From Chrysomallon squamiferum (Eukaryota; Mollusca; Gastropoda; Neomphalida; Peltospiridae), in assembly GCA_012295275.1 (NCBI GenBank), contig CM022669.1, forward strand, positions 14,675,172 through 14,739,171: a DNA stretch of 64,000 bases, read 5' to 3'. Positions 38,851-52,153 of this stretch are shown one piece after another. A program made the translations under genes and the position numbers. The notes beneath the pieces are model-generated. The model saw only the letters and a program-made list of their open reading frames with translations. It did no database searches and was not told the DNA's origin. How positions within the stretch are numbered: position 1 is the first letter of the stretch; each line of letters starts with the position of its first letter.

Positions 38851-41628
38851 CTAAGCTTGAATTTCTTGTTTCTCTCCTTTCCAAAGTTCTTTCAGCTCAA
38901 CTTTGCAACCAAGATCACGAAGGGCTGCTTTGGCCTCATCGCTGCAGGTAGGATGTGTTGATATTGCTTCATTTATCAGTTCTTCAGCCCCAAGTGCCAA
39001 AACCTGGTCACAGAACTCTCTCTCTCTAGCAACAAGGTTTCGAAGTGCCATGCAGGCAGACTTCTTTAAAAAAAAAAAAAAATTATTTTCAAAATATTAT
39101 TATTTATATTAGCTTAAACATGAATTTGAAAAGATTTTTCGAAATACCATAAGGGGAGATTTCTAAAAAAAAAAAACATTATTTCAAAATGTTATAATTT
39201 TATGTTTGGATGTTTTGTAGGCAGTTTTTTAAATGTTATCTGGAGTCTAAATGTCTGCCATGAATATTTTATGAACATGTAAAAAATTAGGAATAATAAT
39301 ATATATACAGTTTGTTTCAATAAACAAATTTCACCGAGCATTTTAGCAATTAGCATAAAACTAATTTTACAAGAATAGTTTTAGGAACAATAATGAGCTT
39401 TGTTTCGATAAATTTAATTGGACATTTTAACATACATGGTTAATCCTAGTATGCTGGTTTCAATAAACAAATTTGAAACTGAGCATTTTAGTATTTATAA
39501 ACAATAATTTACAACAATAAATAATGGAACACTAACTAATACACTTTGTTTCAGTGAACAAATCTATAGTTGGACATTTTATTATTTAAAAGGTACAAGG
39601 TTAGTAACAAACCTGTAACTGGGCTTCAGTTTTATGTATCTTCATTGCTTGAATGATGAGCTGATGACCTCCACAAGCCATCACCTTGACAGCATGAGGT
39701 GGATTCCGCAGGACAACGGTGGTGATGGCAGCACAGGCAGATTCAGCAATCACTGGATTTGACTGATGTCTCAGCAGTGCTTCAACGATAAACTCAACAC
39801 CACCCGCTTTCACAATGGCTACCTTTACGTTGTCATTTCTGGCAAGAGCTTTCAGTACTATTAATACATGCCTTGTCAGATACTGAAATAAATAAATAAA
39901 TAAATAAAACATTAATAAATAAATGACTTTGTGAGCAAAAAGTAAAAGCATTTAAGCAAAATACTGTTGTTTGTTAAAGTGTATTGACCACTTATACTTT
40001 TAACTAACAATAAATGAAAAGTTGTTTTTGACAAAAAACAAACACTTTTGAATGTACAAATTAAAGATTTTTATTATTTTTACCATTCATTTGTGGTTTT
40101 TAACGATTTTAGTAACTTATCTTCATATTTAATAAGCAGTTTAACATACAATAAAGAATTTTTATTTTAAATGCTTTTAGTTTGATGTATTATCAAGAAT
40201 TAATCATCTTTTAATGACTTACTTTGTCTTTTATACACTGTTGAAATGTTGCTAAAATGAAGTTCACGCCACCAAGTTCCATAACTTCTTGACAAAATTC
40301 ATCCCTAACTGCCAAAGCAGCCAATGTAGAAAACAACTCCCCAAGTACACTTCTGTCATCTTTGTAATCTGAAATAAAAAACATGTCATAGCATTTTAGT
40401 TCAAGGTATGAAGAGAATATATTATTAGAAATGTAGATAAGGTCTCCATAATTCATGTGTGTGTGTGTGTGTGTGTGTAGACACATATATTTTATGTACA
40501 AGTTAATAATAGAAACATTATTAAGAATTAAGGAAAAGAGAATATGAAAAAAGATTAGGACAGCAAATACTGGTTAAGCTATAAAAATTTAATCATTTCC
40601 ATAAAAAATCCTTCAACATACTTTTCTGGCTATTCATAACTAGGAAGATTATTTCCTTTTTAATTATGTTTTACATCATCCTGCATTGAAGCAGATAAAC
40701 ATATTTTAATTTTTACTAAAACATTTACCTTCACAAATGCCGAGAATTGATTTCAAAGCATTTCCTTCTGTGACTATCATCTTAGCATGGTCGTGAGCCT
40801 TTCCGAATGGTACCCGAATATCATCATCTAAAGTCAGAACTCTAAAACATCCACAAGCTTCTTTGACGAACCCAGCAGATTTCTTGTGAGTTGACAACAA
40901 CTCTGACAACTCTGGAATCAGCTGTTTCTCGACAAAGCGCTGCCTGTTCTTTTCGTGTTTAATGCAAGTTAATCTTATCGCCCTAGCGACTAATTCTAGA
41001 GTGTCTATATCAGTGTCCGGAGCCATTAGCTTGCTCATGAGTAAGTCTGTGCCTTCGTCGTCAAGTACATCAGGCTGTCCATTGACAAGAGAACAAAAAC
41101 ATTTCAAAACTGTTTTCACAAATTCAGCGTCATCTGTGAACAGATTCCATGTTTTCAGCAAAACTGGATAACCTTTGTTATTTCCTGCTAAACATCGGTG
41201 GGCTAGATCAACATCACATTCAGACTTGATTGTGGCTAATAACTGAGTGATCTCCTCTTTTGATGGTGACTCTTCTAGTTTTTCTGAGAGGTTTTCTATG
41301 GCTGCTACAACAGGGTGCTGTGCTGGTTTGTCACCATCTCCTCCAGTGTACATTGAGGCATCCTTGACAATATTGGCCAAGTTGACTCCCTGAAAGCAAA
41401 AATAAAATAACAACATTTATGATAAAGCATTAATATTAATTTTATTCATCATTCGAATTGTAATATTTCTGAATATTTCTGAGTGTGTGTGTTAATTAAA
41501 GTAAAGGAGACCTGGGTTTCAAACTGCTTGACAGCATCTTGTATTGCTTCTTCTACATCCATCTCAAAGTCCTGCATGTTTTCCATAACCACATCATCAA
41601 ATGTCTGCTGAGTTATCTGTTTGGCCAT
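38851..41628 (-). CDS. ARMC6: ARMC6, armadillo-repeat protein
   Basis: A conserved animal protein made mostly of armadillo helical repeats. Its molecular role is poorly known. Five coding exons in phase (468 residues, near the human length): 41512-41628, 40729-41389, 40223-40368, 39613-39882 and 38851-39063. The N-terminus ([20 protein letters not shown], then [18 protein letters not shown]) matches the family. Conserved blocks include [19 protein letters not shown], the repeat-like [17 protein letters not shown], and the C-terminal [19 protein letters not shown]. The ATG is the first codon of its exon, directly after TTAG. A non-coding first exon probably ends at 42145, where a GTAAGAAA donor is seen. 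The gene is convergent with PARP16 and in tandem with DHX34. A broken copy of exon 2 sits at 6887. Confidence 0.95.
39310..39612 (-). repeat. Decayed tandem copies of the ARMC6 exon 4 donor junction
   Basis: At least three copies of the plus-strand block (T)AACAAATCTATAGTTGGACA / AACAAATTTGAAACTGAGCA lie in the intron next to the real junction AACAAACCTGTAACTGGGCT at about 39607-39626. Clear units begin near 39310, 39397, 39453 and 39543. Between the nearest copy and the true border, the differences over the first 19 bases are all transitions. Confidence 0.7.
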
Positions 41629-43463
41629 CTAAGAAAACAAGAAAAAAAAAAATTATTCTACAAACGTTATCATCATCATCACCATGTAAAACACAGCAGT
41701 TTGACATAATTACTTCTTTATTTCTGAAGACAATTTTTATAAATTTTCTCTTTCTCTCTCTTTTTATGTACATGTTTTAATCATTAATGGTAACATAAAC
41801 AGATATATGCATGTATTGGGTAATTGTCAAGCTACACATTTTGGTTCATTGTGATGCGTCAAATTGACATTCTGTTACAAAAATTAGAAGGGAAAACGAA
41901 GGATTCTGATTAAAATAATTAATATTATTTAATATTCTTAATTTCTTGAATTCTGTTATTAAAGTTTTCTTTATATATTCTTTCCTACTCTAAATATTTT
42001 CAAAATAATTATATTAATTGTCGGCCTACTCCTGACATAAGTCATGCAGTCATGTTTATTATGTTTACAATTTTCCACAAAAAACTTGCAAAATCAAAAA
42101 ATCAAAAATAAATCGAACGACATAAGTGGTGCATATTTTCTTACCTTAAAATCTATCTGAGTTGAAGAAGAACCCTGATATTTTTTCTCACACACCAAAT
42201 TTCGATTTTTATTAGAGAGTTGGTTTATTTACGATTTAGTTGACACTGAACATGCTCAAATATTTATTTGTTCGATGTTTGATTTCCTCCCCTTTACCAA
42301 ACGCATCTTAGTACTTTGAAATGTGTTGATTCGTGCTTAAACGCGATTTTACACCAGATGTGGTAACGAATCTATTAAATATTTGAAGACGGACTTCTAG
42401 AATCTTTAACACAATATATTTATAAAGTAGTTTTACACAAATGATATATCAGTGTATTATTATAAATTCTACATTTATATGATTATATGTAATATAAATG
42501 CGTAACGATGATAGTAGGCTTTTGCCTACTGTTGTTTTAAAATACGCCTATTCATTAACCATAACACAGGAAAAGCTAATTAGTAAATGTATAACTGTTA
42601 TGTTTCTAACTCATTTCTAATTAAGCTTCTATTAAGCTTCTTGGAAATCAAACATCAGCCCAGTGTTCATTATGGTCGTACTTGAAAGTCTTCAATGGGA
42701 ATAATGTATAAAATATCTGAATTATGTGGTTATTCATAATCAATTCTGACAGAAGGAAATACTGATGAAATTTTATTCATTTATTTTCTTTATTATTAAA
42801 TTATCGTAATAATCTAAAATCGACCATAAACATCTGTAAATGATGACACAAAACAAAAGCATGTATTAAAATATCATTTAATAAATAAGTAAAAATATTT
42901 ACATATTATTTTAACAAGTGCAAATTTATTAAGGAATTCTGCTCTCACATATATACATATAGATTTACAATGGTCTTGTTTTCAAAATAAGTATAGTCAA
43001 AGACTGATTGAAAATTAATACTGAATGTAGAAAATAAAGGAATACGAACTTGAAACCTCATTAGATTGAAAATGAAACAATGGGTGCAGAAAACATACAC
43101 TTTCAGTGAAGTTCCTTTGTTTAAAATTAAGCAGTAGCTGTAGATAGTGTAAAGATATATATTGGTCAGGGCCAGCCTTATGGTTTTTAATGCCCCACAG
43201 CTTTTAATATTGGTGCCCTAGCTGAAGATTGTGAAATTTTCTGTCCATTCTTTTTCAGTTTGGTCCCTTAAAAATATGTATTAATAAACAGATTTTTGAC
43301 AATTAAACTCCACTCAAGGAATTATCGCATTTCATTTATTACTTTAAAATTTTTTCACTTTTTATTTTGCAGATCATAAATAAATGAAGTGGCACTCTCC
43401 ATCATGTGGTGTCCTGGAGCTATTGGCCGAACTGCTGATACCTTCAGCCAGTCCTGATACTGT
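41629..43463. other. ARMC6 5' region and DHX34 3' flank
   Basis: It contains the inferred non-coding first exon of ARMC6 (about 42145-42220), the ARMC6 promoter side beyond it, and the DHX34 3' UTR, which has AATAAA on the minus strand at 43335-43340. A stretch at 43168-43250 (CAGGGCCAGCCTTATGG, later TGGTGCCCTAGCTGAAG) resembles the end of a hAT-type element, but no matching second end was found. Confidence 0.5.
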
Positions 43464-43777
43464 TCATGTTTTATGAGATTTCCTGTGTTTGAGAATCTCA
43501 GTTGATGTGAATGTAAAGTCTTTGTCGCATTCAGCACAGTGATACCCTTTTCTTAATGGATTCAACTGAGTGGATCTCTCTTCTTCCACTTCTTTAGCTT
43601 CTTCTTCTTTTGAAACTGAAAACAACAAAAGTTATTATTGAAATAAAAATGAAAAACTATTCACAGAATCTTTAAAAATATTGTCAAAGAAAACTACCGT
43701 AAATTGTTTCATTTTGTTAGCATTGATGAAAATATAAAATTATGGCTAAGTATTTTCAAAAATATTTAAATGGTGAT

Positions 43778-43817
<40 letters not shown>

Positions 43818-44797
43818 TTCTGCCTTTCTTACTTTATTTATTAAACAGTTTATGAACTAGATATCTGGTAAAATAGTCATGAAGCTCTGACTGTAATGGA
43901 ATATAACCAATCAAGAACATGCAGGAGGACAGTTCTTGCAATCCTTCATATGTAAAATTAAATATCGATATAGAATTTTTTCTTTCACACACACACGCAC
44001 GCATGCACGCACACACACACACACACACATGTATATTACATGTTTTAATCACTTACCAGTTTTGTCAAAATTCTGACATTCTACTTCATGTTGTAGACGT
44101 TCTCCGACAGATACAATGAAGCTGATGTCACAGTGAGGACAGGTCCAGTGTCGCTGCATGTGAATCGTGTATTCTCCTAACATACTGGCAGTAGTGTCGT
44201 CAACCAAACTGAAACAGAACATGTCGTTAACTTGAAATATAAATTCTGCAATATGTAACATCTTCATTATTTTATTTTTTTGGAGGGGGGATAATGATGA
44301 TAATTATGTTTATATACATGCAATTAAATAATTATTAACAAAAATGATAATAATTGAAAATGAGTTAAAGCTAAATTATTAGCACAAACTTACCAGTTAT
44401 AAGTGAGATAGTTATTTATTTGAATTCCTCCTTTAATTGAATGCTCCACCTTGTTGGAATCTGATGGAAGGAAAGACATCTGGTTACCATGTGCTTCAAG
44501 ATCTAAATAAATAGAAAAAAAATGTGTAATTAAATCAAGATGCATAGGTCTAATTCTAACAAGGTAAAAAAAAAAAAAAAAAAAATGTGATTTTTATTTA
44601 GCACTTATTTTTTTATGTCTTACCTTGGCCAGGGCCTACATACAAATTTTTCATCTCTGCAGCCAGAACTCGACGGATGGAATAAGTGACTGAGCTATCA
44701 AGAAATTCTGTGAGTTTTCTTGATAAAACTCGTTCAAGTTTTCTTGATCTGGGATTGATTCGAGTGACATCATCAAACTCTTCAGATGTGTCTGGAA

Positions 44798-44868
<71 letters not shown>

Positions 44869-47498
44869 TAAAAAAAAAAAAAAAATAAAAAAATACATGA
44901 ATAAACAGAAATTAGGAAACCAATTTTTAAATAAACAAAAGTTTTCAAATTAAATTAAAGACTGTCGTGATTCTAACTTAGGAAAGAAAAAAGGAACAAC
45001 AACAACAAGAGTACTATTAATAAATCTTTTTATTAATAACAACAGTAACAACAACAACAATAATGATAACAATTATAAATGCTATCTAACCTTCCAGTCT
45101 GACTTTGAGCAGATTTTGCCAAGTGTTTCGAAGCATGATGACGCTGGAGATGACAGAGTCAGCACTATCTGTGTCAGGAAAAGTAATCTCCAGCCATCCA
45201 TCACAGACAAGTCTGTAACAGAAATAACAAATACATTGAAAAAACAGCAAAAAACCCAAATTAACAAAAAACATTTACCATTTATTAAATCAATAGAAAA
45301 GAAAAGAAAAAGAAAAAAGAAAAACCCATCAACATATATTTATAAATGATTGTATAAACAAAAATATTAAATTTGTGTTAATAGATTTTTTTTTTATGCA
45401 CTTTCAGGTTACTGTGACCAATCTTAGACAAAAAAAAAAAAAAAAAAAAAAAAGATTTGTATATAAAATATTTTAGCTTAATAATGTATTCAGACAGTAT
45501 AAATAAAATTTTAATTTATCTATTTTTACTAGAAAAAAACAACAACAAGAAGTTAAAAAACCAAAACTTTTCAATATAATTATAATAAAGATATTTTTCA
45601 TATTCCAAGAATTCTACATTAAAGATTTACAGTATTTGTAGAAAATGTGATTTTCACTCCTGATTATCATATTTAAAACTGATTGAAGTGAAATACATTA
45701 CCGACTACAGTCAGTGTTGGTGTCTATGGAATTTGAGAAGAGTGTTATTGTTTGAAGAGCAGGAACTCTCATTGTGTTTATCAGATATGGCTTGTTGGTT
45801 TCCAGGACAGAACTGGAATATAAAAAAAACAAGAACTGTAAAATTGTAAATAATTGTTATAAAGTTTTTATTTTATTTATTAAATAAATATTTGGTAAAA
45901 GTGATAAAAAAAATTTAAAAAAATATATAATTCAAAAATGCTGTTATTAAAGTCCTGTTTTGAAATTTATTTATTTTGAAGACATCTAAACTTTACCAAA
46001 CTTATTATTAAATTGCAGTTGGCCAGTAAAAGTAAGATTTAATTCCTTTTAACCAAACAAATAAGATATAAAACTCTAATTACAATACTACTGACAGACA
46101 TTTTTGCCATTAATTATAATTAAGGTTATTATTAATTTTACTTGTTTTTGCATTTATTCTAGATCAGTAAATATGTATATATTTTTTATGTTATTTCTTT
46201 TAAATGTTGAAGTTAAAAGTAATCACAAAACAACAATATTTAAACATAATGATGCATATAACCATAACCAGTAACATTTCTGCAAAATTTACAGTTGCAC
46301 ATTATGATTCATAATTACCATTTAATTTTAAAAACTGATGAATATATTTATAAAAAATGTATAAAAATAAATTACAATACTCACACATATGCCAATAATT
46401 CATGTTTACTACTGAGTTTTCCTTTGTGATCTTTGGAGTCTTTCATATCTGAAGGTTGAAGAAGTTCAGGATGACTGGAAAACACACTGGTAGGATGAAG
46501 CAAAATGAAAGGTTTATTCTGAAAGGAAAATGTTAAAATGAATTAATCATCATTATCACTATAATCATCATCGTCATCATCATCATGTGCAACAACTATT
46601 TAGCCACTGGGGCAACACCAGCCATCCTGATGATACAGCACCAGGTGGAGCAATCTTCTGATGTTCACTGTTTTCTGACCTGTCCACTTCTTTGTAACAT
46701 TATTGTCCATCCAAATTTGATTGTGATGTCCTGCTTCATTCACAGTGCTCTGTAGAATGGTATTAACCAAAAGATTCTTCAGTTCTGGTAACATGGCAAA
46801 ACCACTAGTGGAAACTATGACAGTGCCATGACAACCATATCTCTGACGTTGATTTTGGGTGCATGTGTTTAATTAAGAACTATATAAAATTAAACCAAAC
46901 TCAGTTTAAATGCCATTTAAAGTATAGTATACTTATTATGTTATCTTTGACCTTAAAACAATAATATATATATAAAAAAGAAAACCCACAAAAACAACTA
47001 TAATAAAGTACTATGATTTTGTGTGTATGTGTGTATGTGCTTGCAGTCTTGTATGCATGTATATTGCATATTTGTCCATGTCACAACAGATACATTTTAG
47101 GTCTATTTACCTTTGTGTGGAAGGCTTGCTCTGAATCAGGCTTGTATGAGTTGCAGTCATCAGCTATTGCAACCTGTGGATACAGACCACTGCATAATAT
47201 AATCTTCAGCAGGTTGATGTCTCTACGGGTAAATCTGCGAGTTCGATTAGCTGTCTCCTGAATGCAAATAAAAAATATAATAAATCAGAAATGCAAATAT
47301 TTCAGCAATAAAAACAGAGAGATGTTTTGAGAAATAGCTGTAATTCTTTGAGGCTATGACACAGGTAAATGGACAGGTAATTTGAGAATTACCTGTAGTT
47401 GACTAAGATCATGTGACAGTCTGAACTCGAGATCTTTGACATCATCACCTTTGTCCTCTTCCTCCTCATCACTGATTGTGAAATCCTGAATCACAACA

Positions 47499-47536
<38 letters not shown>

Positions 47537-50500
47537 TGATGATGATAATATTAATAATAATAATAATAGTAATAATGATGATGATGATAAAAATAACAAT
47601 GGTGATAATGATAGTAAAAATAATAATAAAGATAATGTTAATGATATTGATAATAATGATAGTTATAATAATAATGACAGAATAATGATAATGATAATAA
47701 TTATGATGATAATAATAATCCCTAATAAATATAGTTCATAAATAAAAAATAAAAAATTGTTTCCGTAACCATAAACAAGTTTATATTGGACTAAGAAACA
47801 AACACACCCACACACATCACCCTCCCCACAGTCCACCCCACCCCGTACAGAAACGAACACTCATTTCTTTTCTCTCAACAATATATAAGGTTATTTAAAA
47901 AAAAAAAAATATATAACAAACAGTGTTACTTACATCTTCCACAAATTTCAACACTTTTCTTTTCTTGGACTGTTTCTGCTGTTCTCTCTTCAACTCGGCG
48001 AGACGTTTGCGCTCTCCGTGTCTCTGTCTGCGCTCCTCACTCGTGTGAAAACGTTCTTTCTCGTCAATCTTGTCCAGCAGGTGGTGGTCCTAGCAGAGTA
48101 ATTGTCATTTAAATTACCTGGGGTTCGGATGGGTGGATGGATGGATGGATGGATGGATGGATGGATGGGTGGGTGGATGGATGGATGGATGGATGGATGG
48201 GTGGGTGGATGAATGGACTGATGGATAGATGAGATGGACTGATGGACAGATGGAAAGATGTCTGTATGTGTCAGGACTGATGGGTGGATGGAAAGAAGAT
48301 AGACAGATGGACTGAGCAAGTGGTAGATGAATGGATAAAAGGACTGACAGATGGATGAATGAAAGAAAACCAACAATGTCATAGATGGGTAAATGATCAA
48401 CAAAATTCGAATATAAACTCTAAAAAGAACTATGTGTAAGACTAACTTATCAGCAGTTTCTAATTTCAGTTAGAAAAAATAAAAAAATAAAAAATTATTT
48501 TTTAATTTAAAATTAAAAAAATAATTAAAGAGAAATGTGCAATTAAATAACATAAACTGACTGTCATAAAACTTAAGATAAAGGAGATCTGAACAATTTT
48601 ATAATTGAGTTTACCTCCAGAAGTTCTTTGAATTGTCTTTTCAGCTTGGTCATTTCATAAAACCTCTGTTCTTCTAGACCTCTTCGTTTACACCATTTTC
48701 TAGTTCCTTGACCTTCAGCCTTCACCTAAATAAAATATATCATACTCTAAAATAATGTAAAATAAAACTAAAAGATTTAATACTCAGTTATCACGTAAGG
48801 GGGCAAATGAAAATAACGGCCTCTGCTTTATAATCAGATAAAGGAAAAAACAAAAGGTCTAATGGAAATATTAGTTCACTGCCATGCATGTTCTAAATCG
48901 GTGTTTCTTAAAACTGGTTATGCCAAACACAGGGTTTCCACATAAGCTGTCACTGGTTATGTGCTGAATTTTAGTTTTGAGATTCACTATCTTTCTGAGA
49001 AAACATCAGATAAAATAAAGGGTAAAATAAAGGGTAAACTAAGGGCATAAATAGGCCAAAAAAACAACCCCCCACCCCAAGAAAAAACACCAATGGATTT
49101 TTAATTGTTTTAAGACTTCAGGTTCTGCAATTTTTTCACACAATCTATATATAGGTTCCTTGAGTACATATGATGGAAAATGGAAAACACACCTGAATCC
49201 ACTCATCAAAGGCATTGAGTAATGTAAATGGATCACCATGGTCAGATTCTAAAGATTTCCTTGCAGCCTGAAAAATGTAAACAAGAAACATACAGATTTC
49301 CATGAATGTATGAATATATATGTATATATAGCGAATAATATGCTGGTATATATTTATAACATAAGACAAAATTATGAAACATTCTCACATTTAATTGATC
49401 AGTGGACATAGAATTTTTTTTAGATATGTTTATATATATATGAATGAGAGCTGTGGAGAACAGATGAAGATTCAGCAATATCGTGAAAGTTCTGCAACAA
49501 GATGGACTTTGATTGTAGCTCAAGAAAAACAAACAGTTAATATAAAATTAATATTAATTCTGTTTATATTTTAATAAGAATTCCTTGTAAACAACACAGA
49601 CACACATAAGTATGTATGTATGTTTTTTCTCTCTCTCTCTCTCTCTCTCATTATATAAATAAATCTTTATTTTTCAGTTGAAAGGTATAGACTGTATTAT
49701 TATTAATAATGTGGCTTACTACAGCATCGTGATCGTGCTGAGATCTCATTACAAATGGTGACTGTACACTCATTGCTGCGGCTATTGACAACACTGGATC
49801 AATCATCTAGACAGAAAATGTGAAAGCAAATTCATTTTTAAAAAGAAAATTTAAAAGAAGAAAATTAAAATAAAAACGTTAATGGAAGGTAAAAAAAAAA
49901 AAAGGTAATATGAAATTAAAATATGACAAAATAATGTGAAATTATAACAAAAAAACGTAATGTGAAATTAAACAAAAAATGATAACATGAAGAAAAAAAT
50001 GATAATATGAAATTAAATCAAAAAAAGATAATGTGAAATTAAAACAAAAAAGATAATGGTAAATTAAAAAAAAAAATTATAAAAAGAGAAAAAATAAAAA
50101 TGATAATTTTAAAATTAGAACAAAAAAGATAATGGGAAATGTGAAATTAAAACAAACAAAAAAAGATACAAAATTAATTGTAAAAAAAGATAAATTAAAT
50201 AAAAAAAACAGACAAATGTAAATTAAAACATTAAAAATAATGGGAAATTTAAAACCCAAAAAAACCAAAAAAAAAAGACAATTGGAAATTTAAAACAAAA
50301 AATTTAAAATGGGATTTTTAAACCAACAAAAGATAATGGGAAATTTAACATGAATAAGAAAAAGAACTAATTTATTATGATACCATTTATAGTTGACTTT
50401 ACAAATTTTCTATTTAGTTACCAAAAAATCATCAAAGTCTTTAAAATATACCATAAATTATCAACTAACACATACATAAGAAAAATATAATCAACTGTTC

Positions 50501-50936
50501 ACATTAAACTATTAAAAAACAATAATAACAATCTAAACAGGCTGACATTATATTTATTTTCTTGTCGCAGACAGATTTTTTTTTTTTTTAACTAATGAGA
50601 GAAAAGAGGGGAATCCTGGGTAATTCAGGTAAATTCAAGTGATCATACATGAAATATGGAACCCATTATCAGCATCTTGCCAATAACAACTTCGACTGGA
50701 AGTCTGGATAACATGTGGCCAATGGGAGTGAGTGTCTCATCTTCTGTTAGGGCATCCTGCAGTATATAAAACAAAGCAGTTTAATTATCTCTTCCTAAAA
50801 CAAGGGTATAATGCAGATATGTAATAACTGTTTAAGTCTGATTAAATTGTGTATGGAAAGATAAGTTGTTTAAATTAACGCAAATTGTTCTAAAATATGA
50901 AATATTGAAATTACTAATATCAAAGAAAGACACAAA

Positions 50937-50973
<37 letters not shown>

Positions 50974-52119
50974 ATAAACATGCATACATGCACATACGTA
51001 GATACACAAACGCACAAGATATATGTAAAATACCTGTTCTTTCAAAAAACTGATAGAGTTTTCTATGCTTGACATATCTGGAGCTTCAATAAAAGGAAAC
51101 CTGTTAAAAATTAAAAAAAAAAAAAATAATAATAATAATAATTATTTGTGAATGCTTAATATAAAATTTTATCTACAGTTAAAATAATTTGTCTTACTGG
51201 GAGCTACAAATATGAATATCAACATGTTATCAGTAATAGTTAATATAAAAAAACCTGAAGAAACATATTATACCTTTCTTGATCTACAAATAAATACAAA
51301 CTAAATTTAGGACTGACAAAAACTGATTATCATGAAAATTGGACAGTTCTCAATTAGATCAATTTACAAATTTATGAGCTATAACAAACTAAATTTAGGA
51401 TTAAAGAAAAAAGTAAAGTATATACTTATTTGATTAAAGAAGTGATTCTTGAGTAGATTAATTTATAAATTAATGAACTATTACTAACTAAATTTTGGAT
51501 AACAAAAAAAAAGATGTAAATATATCCTTACATAAAAGTTATTTTTTTTTTTTTACAGTTTATAATGATCCATACATACTTACATAAAAATTATAAACTT
51601 CTATTTCAGTTCGATCAACATATTAAATTTTGGAACAGGGAAAAGAGAATTAATTATACATACTTCCTTGCATTTGGTAGTCCCATGGAAAGCATTTGAA
51701 GTATGAGGGTGTCAAGGGTTACTCTCTGGATTTCAGGCGTGGCGTATTCTTGGAAGTCATTGTAGTCTGATTCACCGTACAGTCTGTAGCAAACACCTGG
51801 ACCAGTTCTACCTTGAACATTTATAACAGAAACAGTTTGTGTGAAATAATTATATCCATAAGTAATTATTTTTAATTGTATTGTTGCTGTTATTATTATT
51901 ATTATTATAGTTATTATTTATTATCATTGTTTTTCTTGTTTTTACTTTTTTTTTGTTAGTTGTTGTTGTTATTATAATCCTTTAACTCATATTATTGCAA
52001 TTGTTTGTTTTTTTCATTATGATTATGATTATCATAATTAACATTTTTTATACAAAAAAAAAGTATGGACTTTTGACAATGCAAATCTTAAACGAAAGTG
52101 GCTATAAACCTCAAAATTT

Positions 52120-52153
<34 letters not shown>

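Larger units (their letters stand above)
43464..51100 (-). other. DHX34: DHX34 exons 15-29: C-terminal half and zinc finger
   Basis: Exons 51034-51100, 50649-50756, 49720-49806, 49193-49267, 48615-48725, 47934-48089, 47393-47485, 47111-47257, 46385-46518, 45702-45812, 45091-45212, 44624-44791, 44394-44502, 44057-44208 and 43464-43615. Landmarks are [69 protein letters not shown] and the terminal finger [10 protein letters not shown]...HRKSH (Cys1304, Cys1307, His1321, His1325). All correspond to human DHX34 in the same order. The exon at 47934-48089 is rich in Arg/Lys/Glu and predicted helical. Confidence 0.9.

Noticed and set aside
43168-43260. Possible second hAT-like element end (CAGGGCCAGCCTTATGG)
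   Set aside because: No matching inverted end or target duplication was found nearby, so it is only noted as a resemblance.
47990-48403. A 137-codon minus-strand frame with His-Pro-Ser repeats
   Set aside because: Most of it is a translation of the (GGAT)n array. Only its 47990-48089 end is real DHX34 coding DNA, and that is read in a different frame.
49875-50345. Regularly spaced repeats that could suggest a CRISPR-like array
   Set aside because: The units are A-rich, degenerate and contiguous without unique spacers, and the DNA is animal intron. It is a minisatellite.
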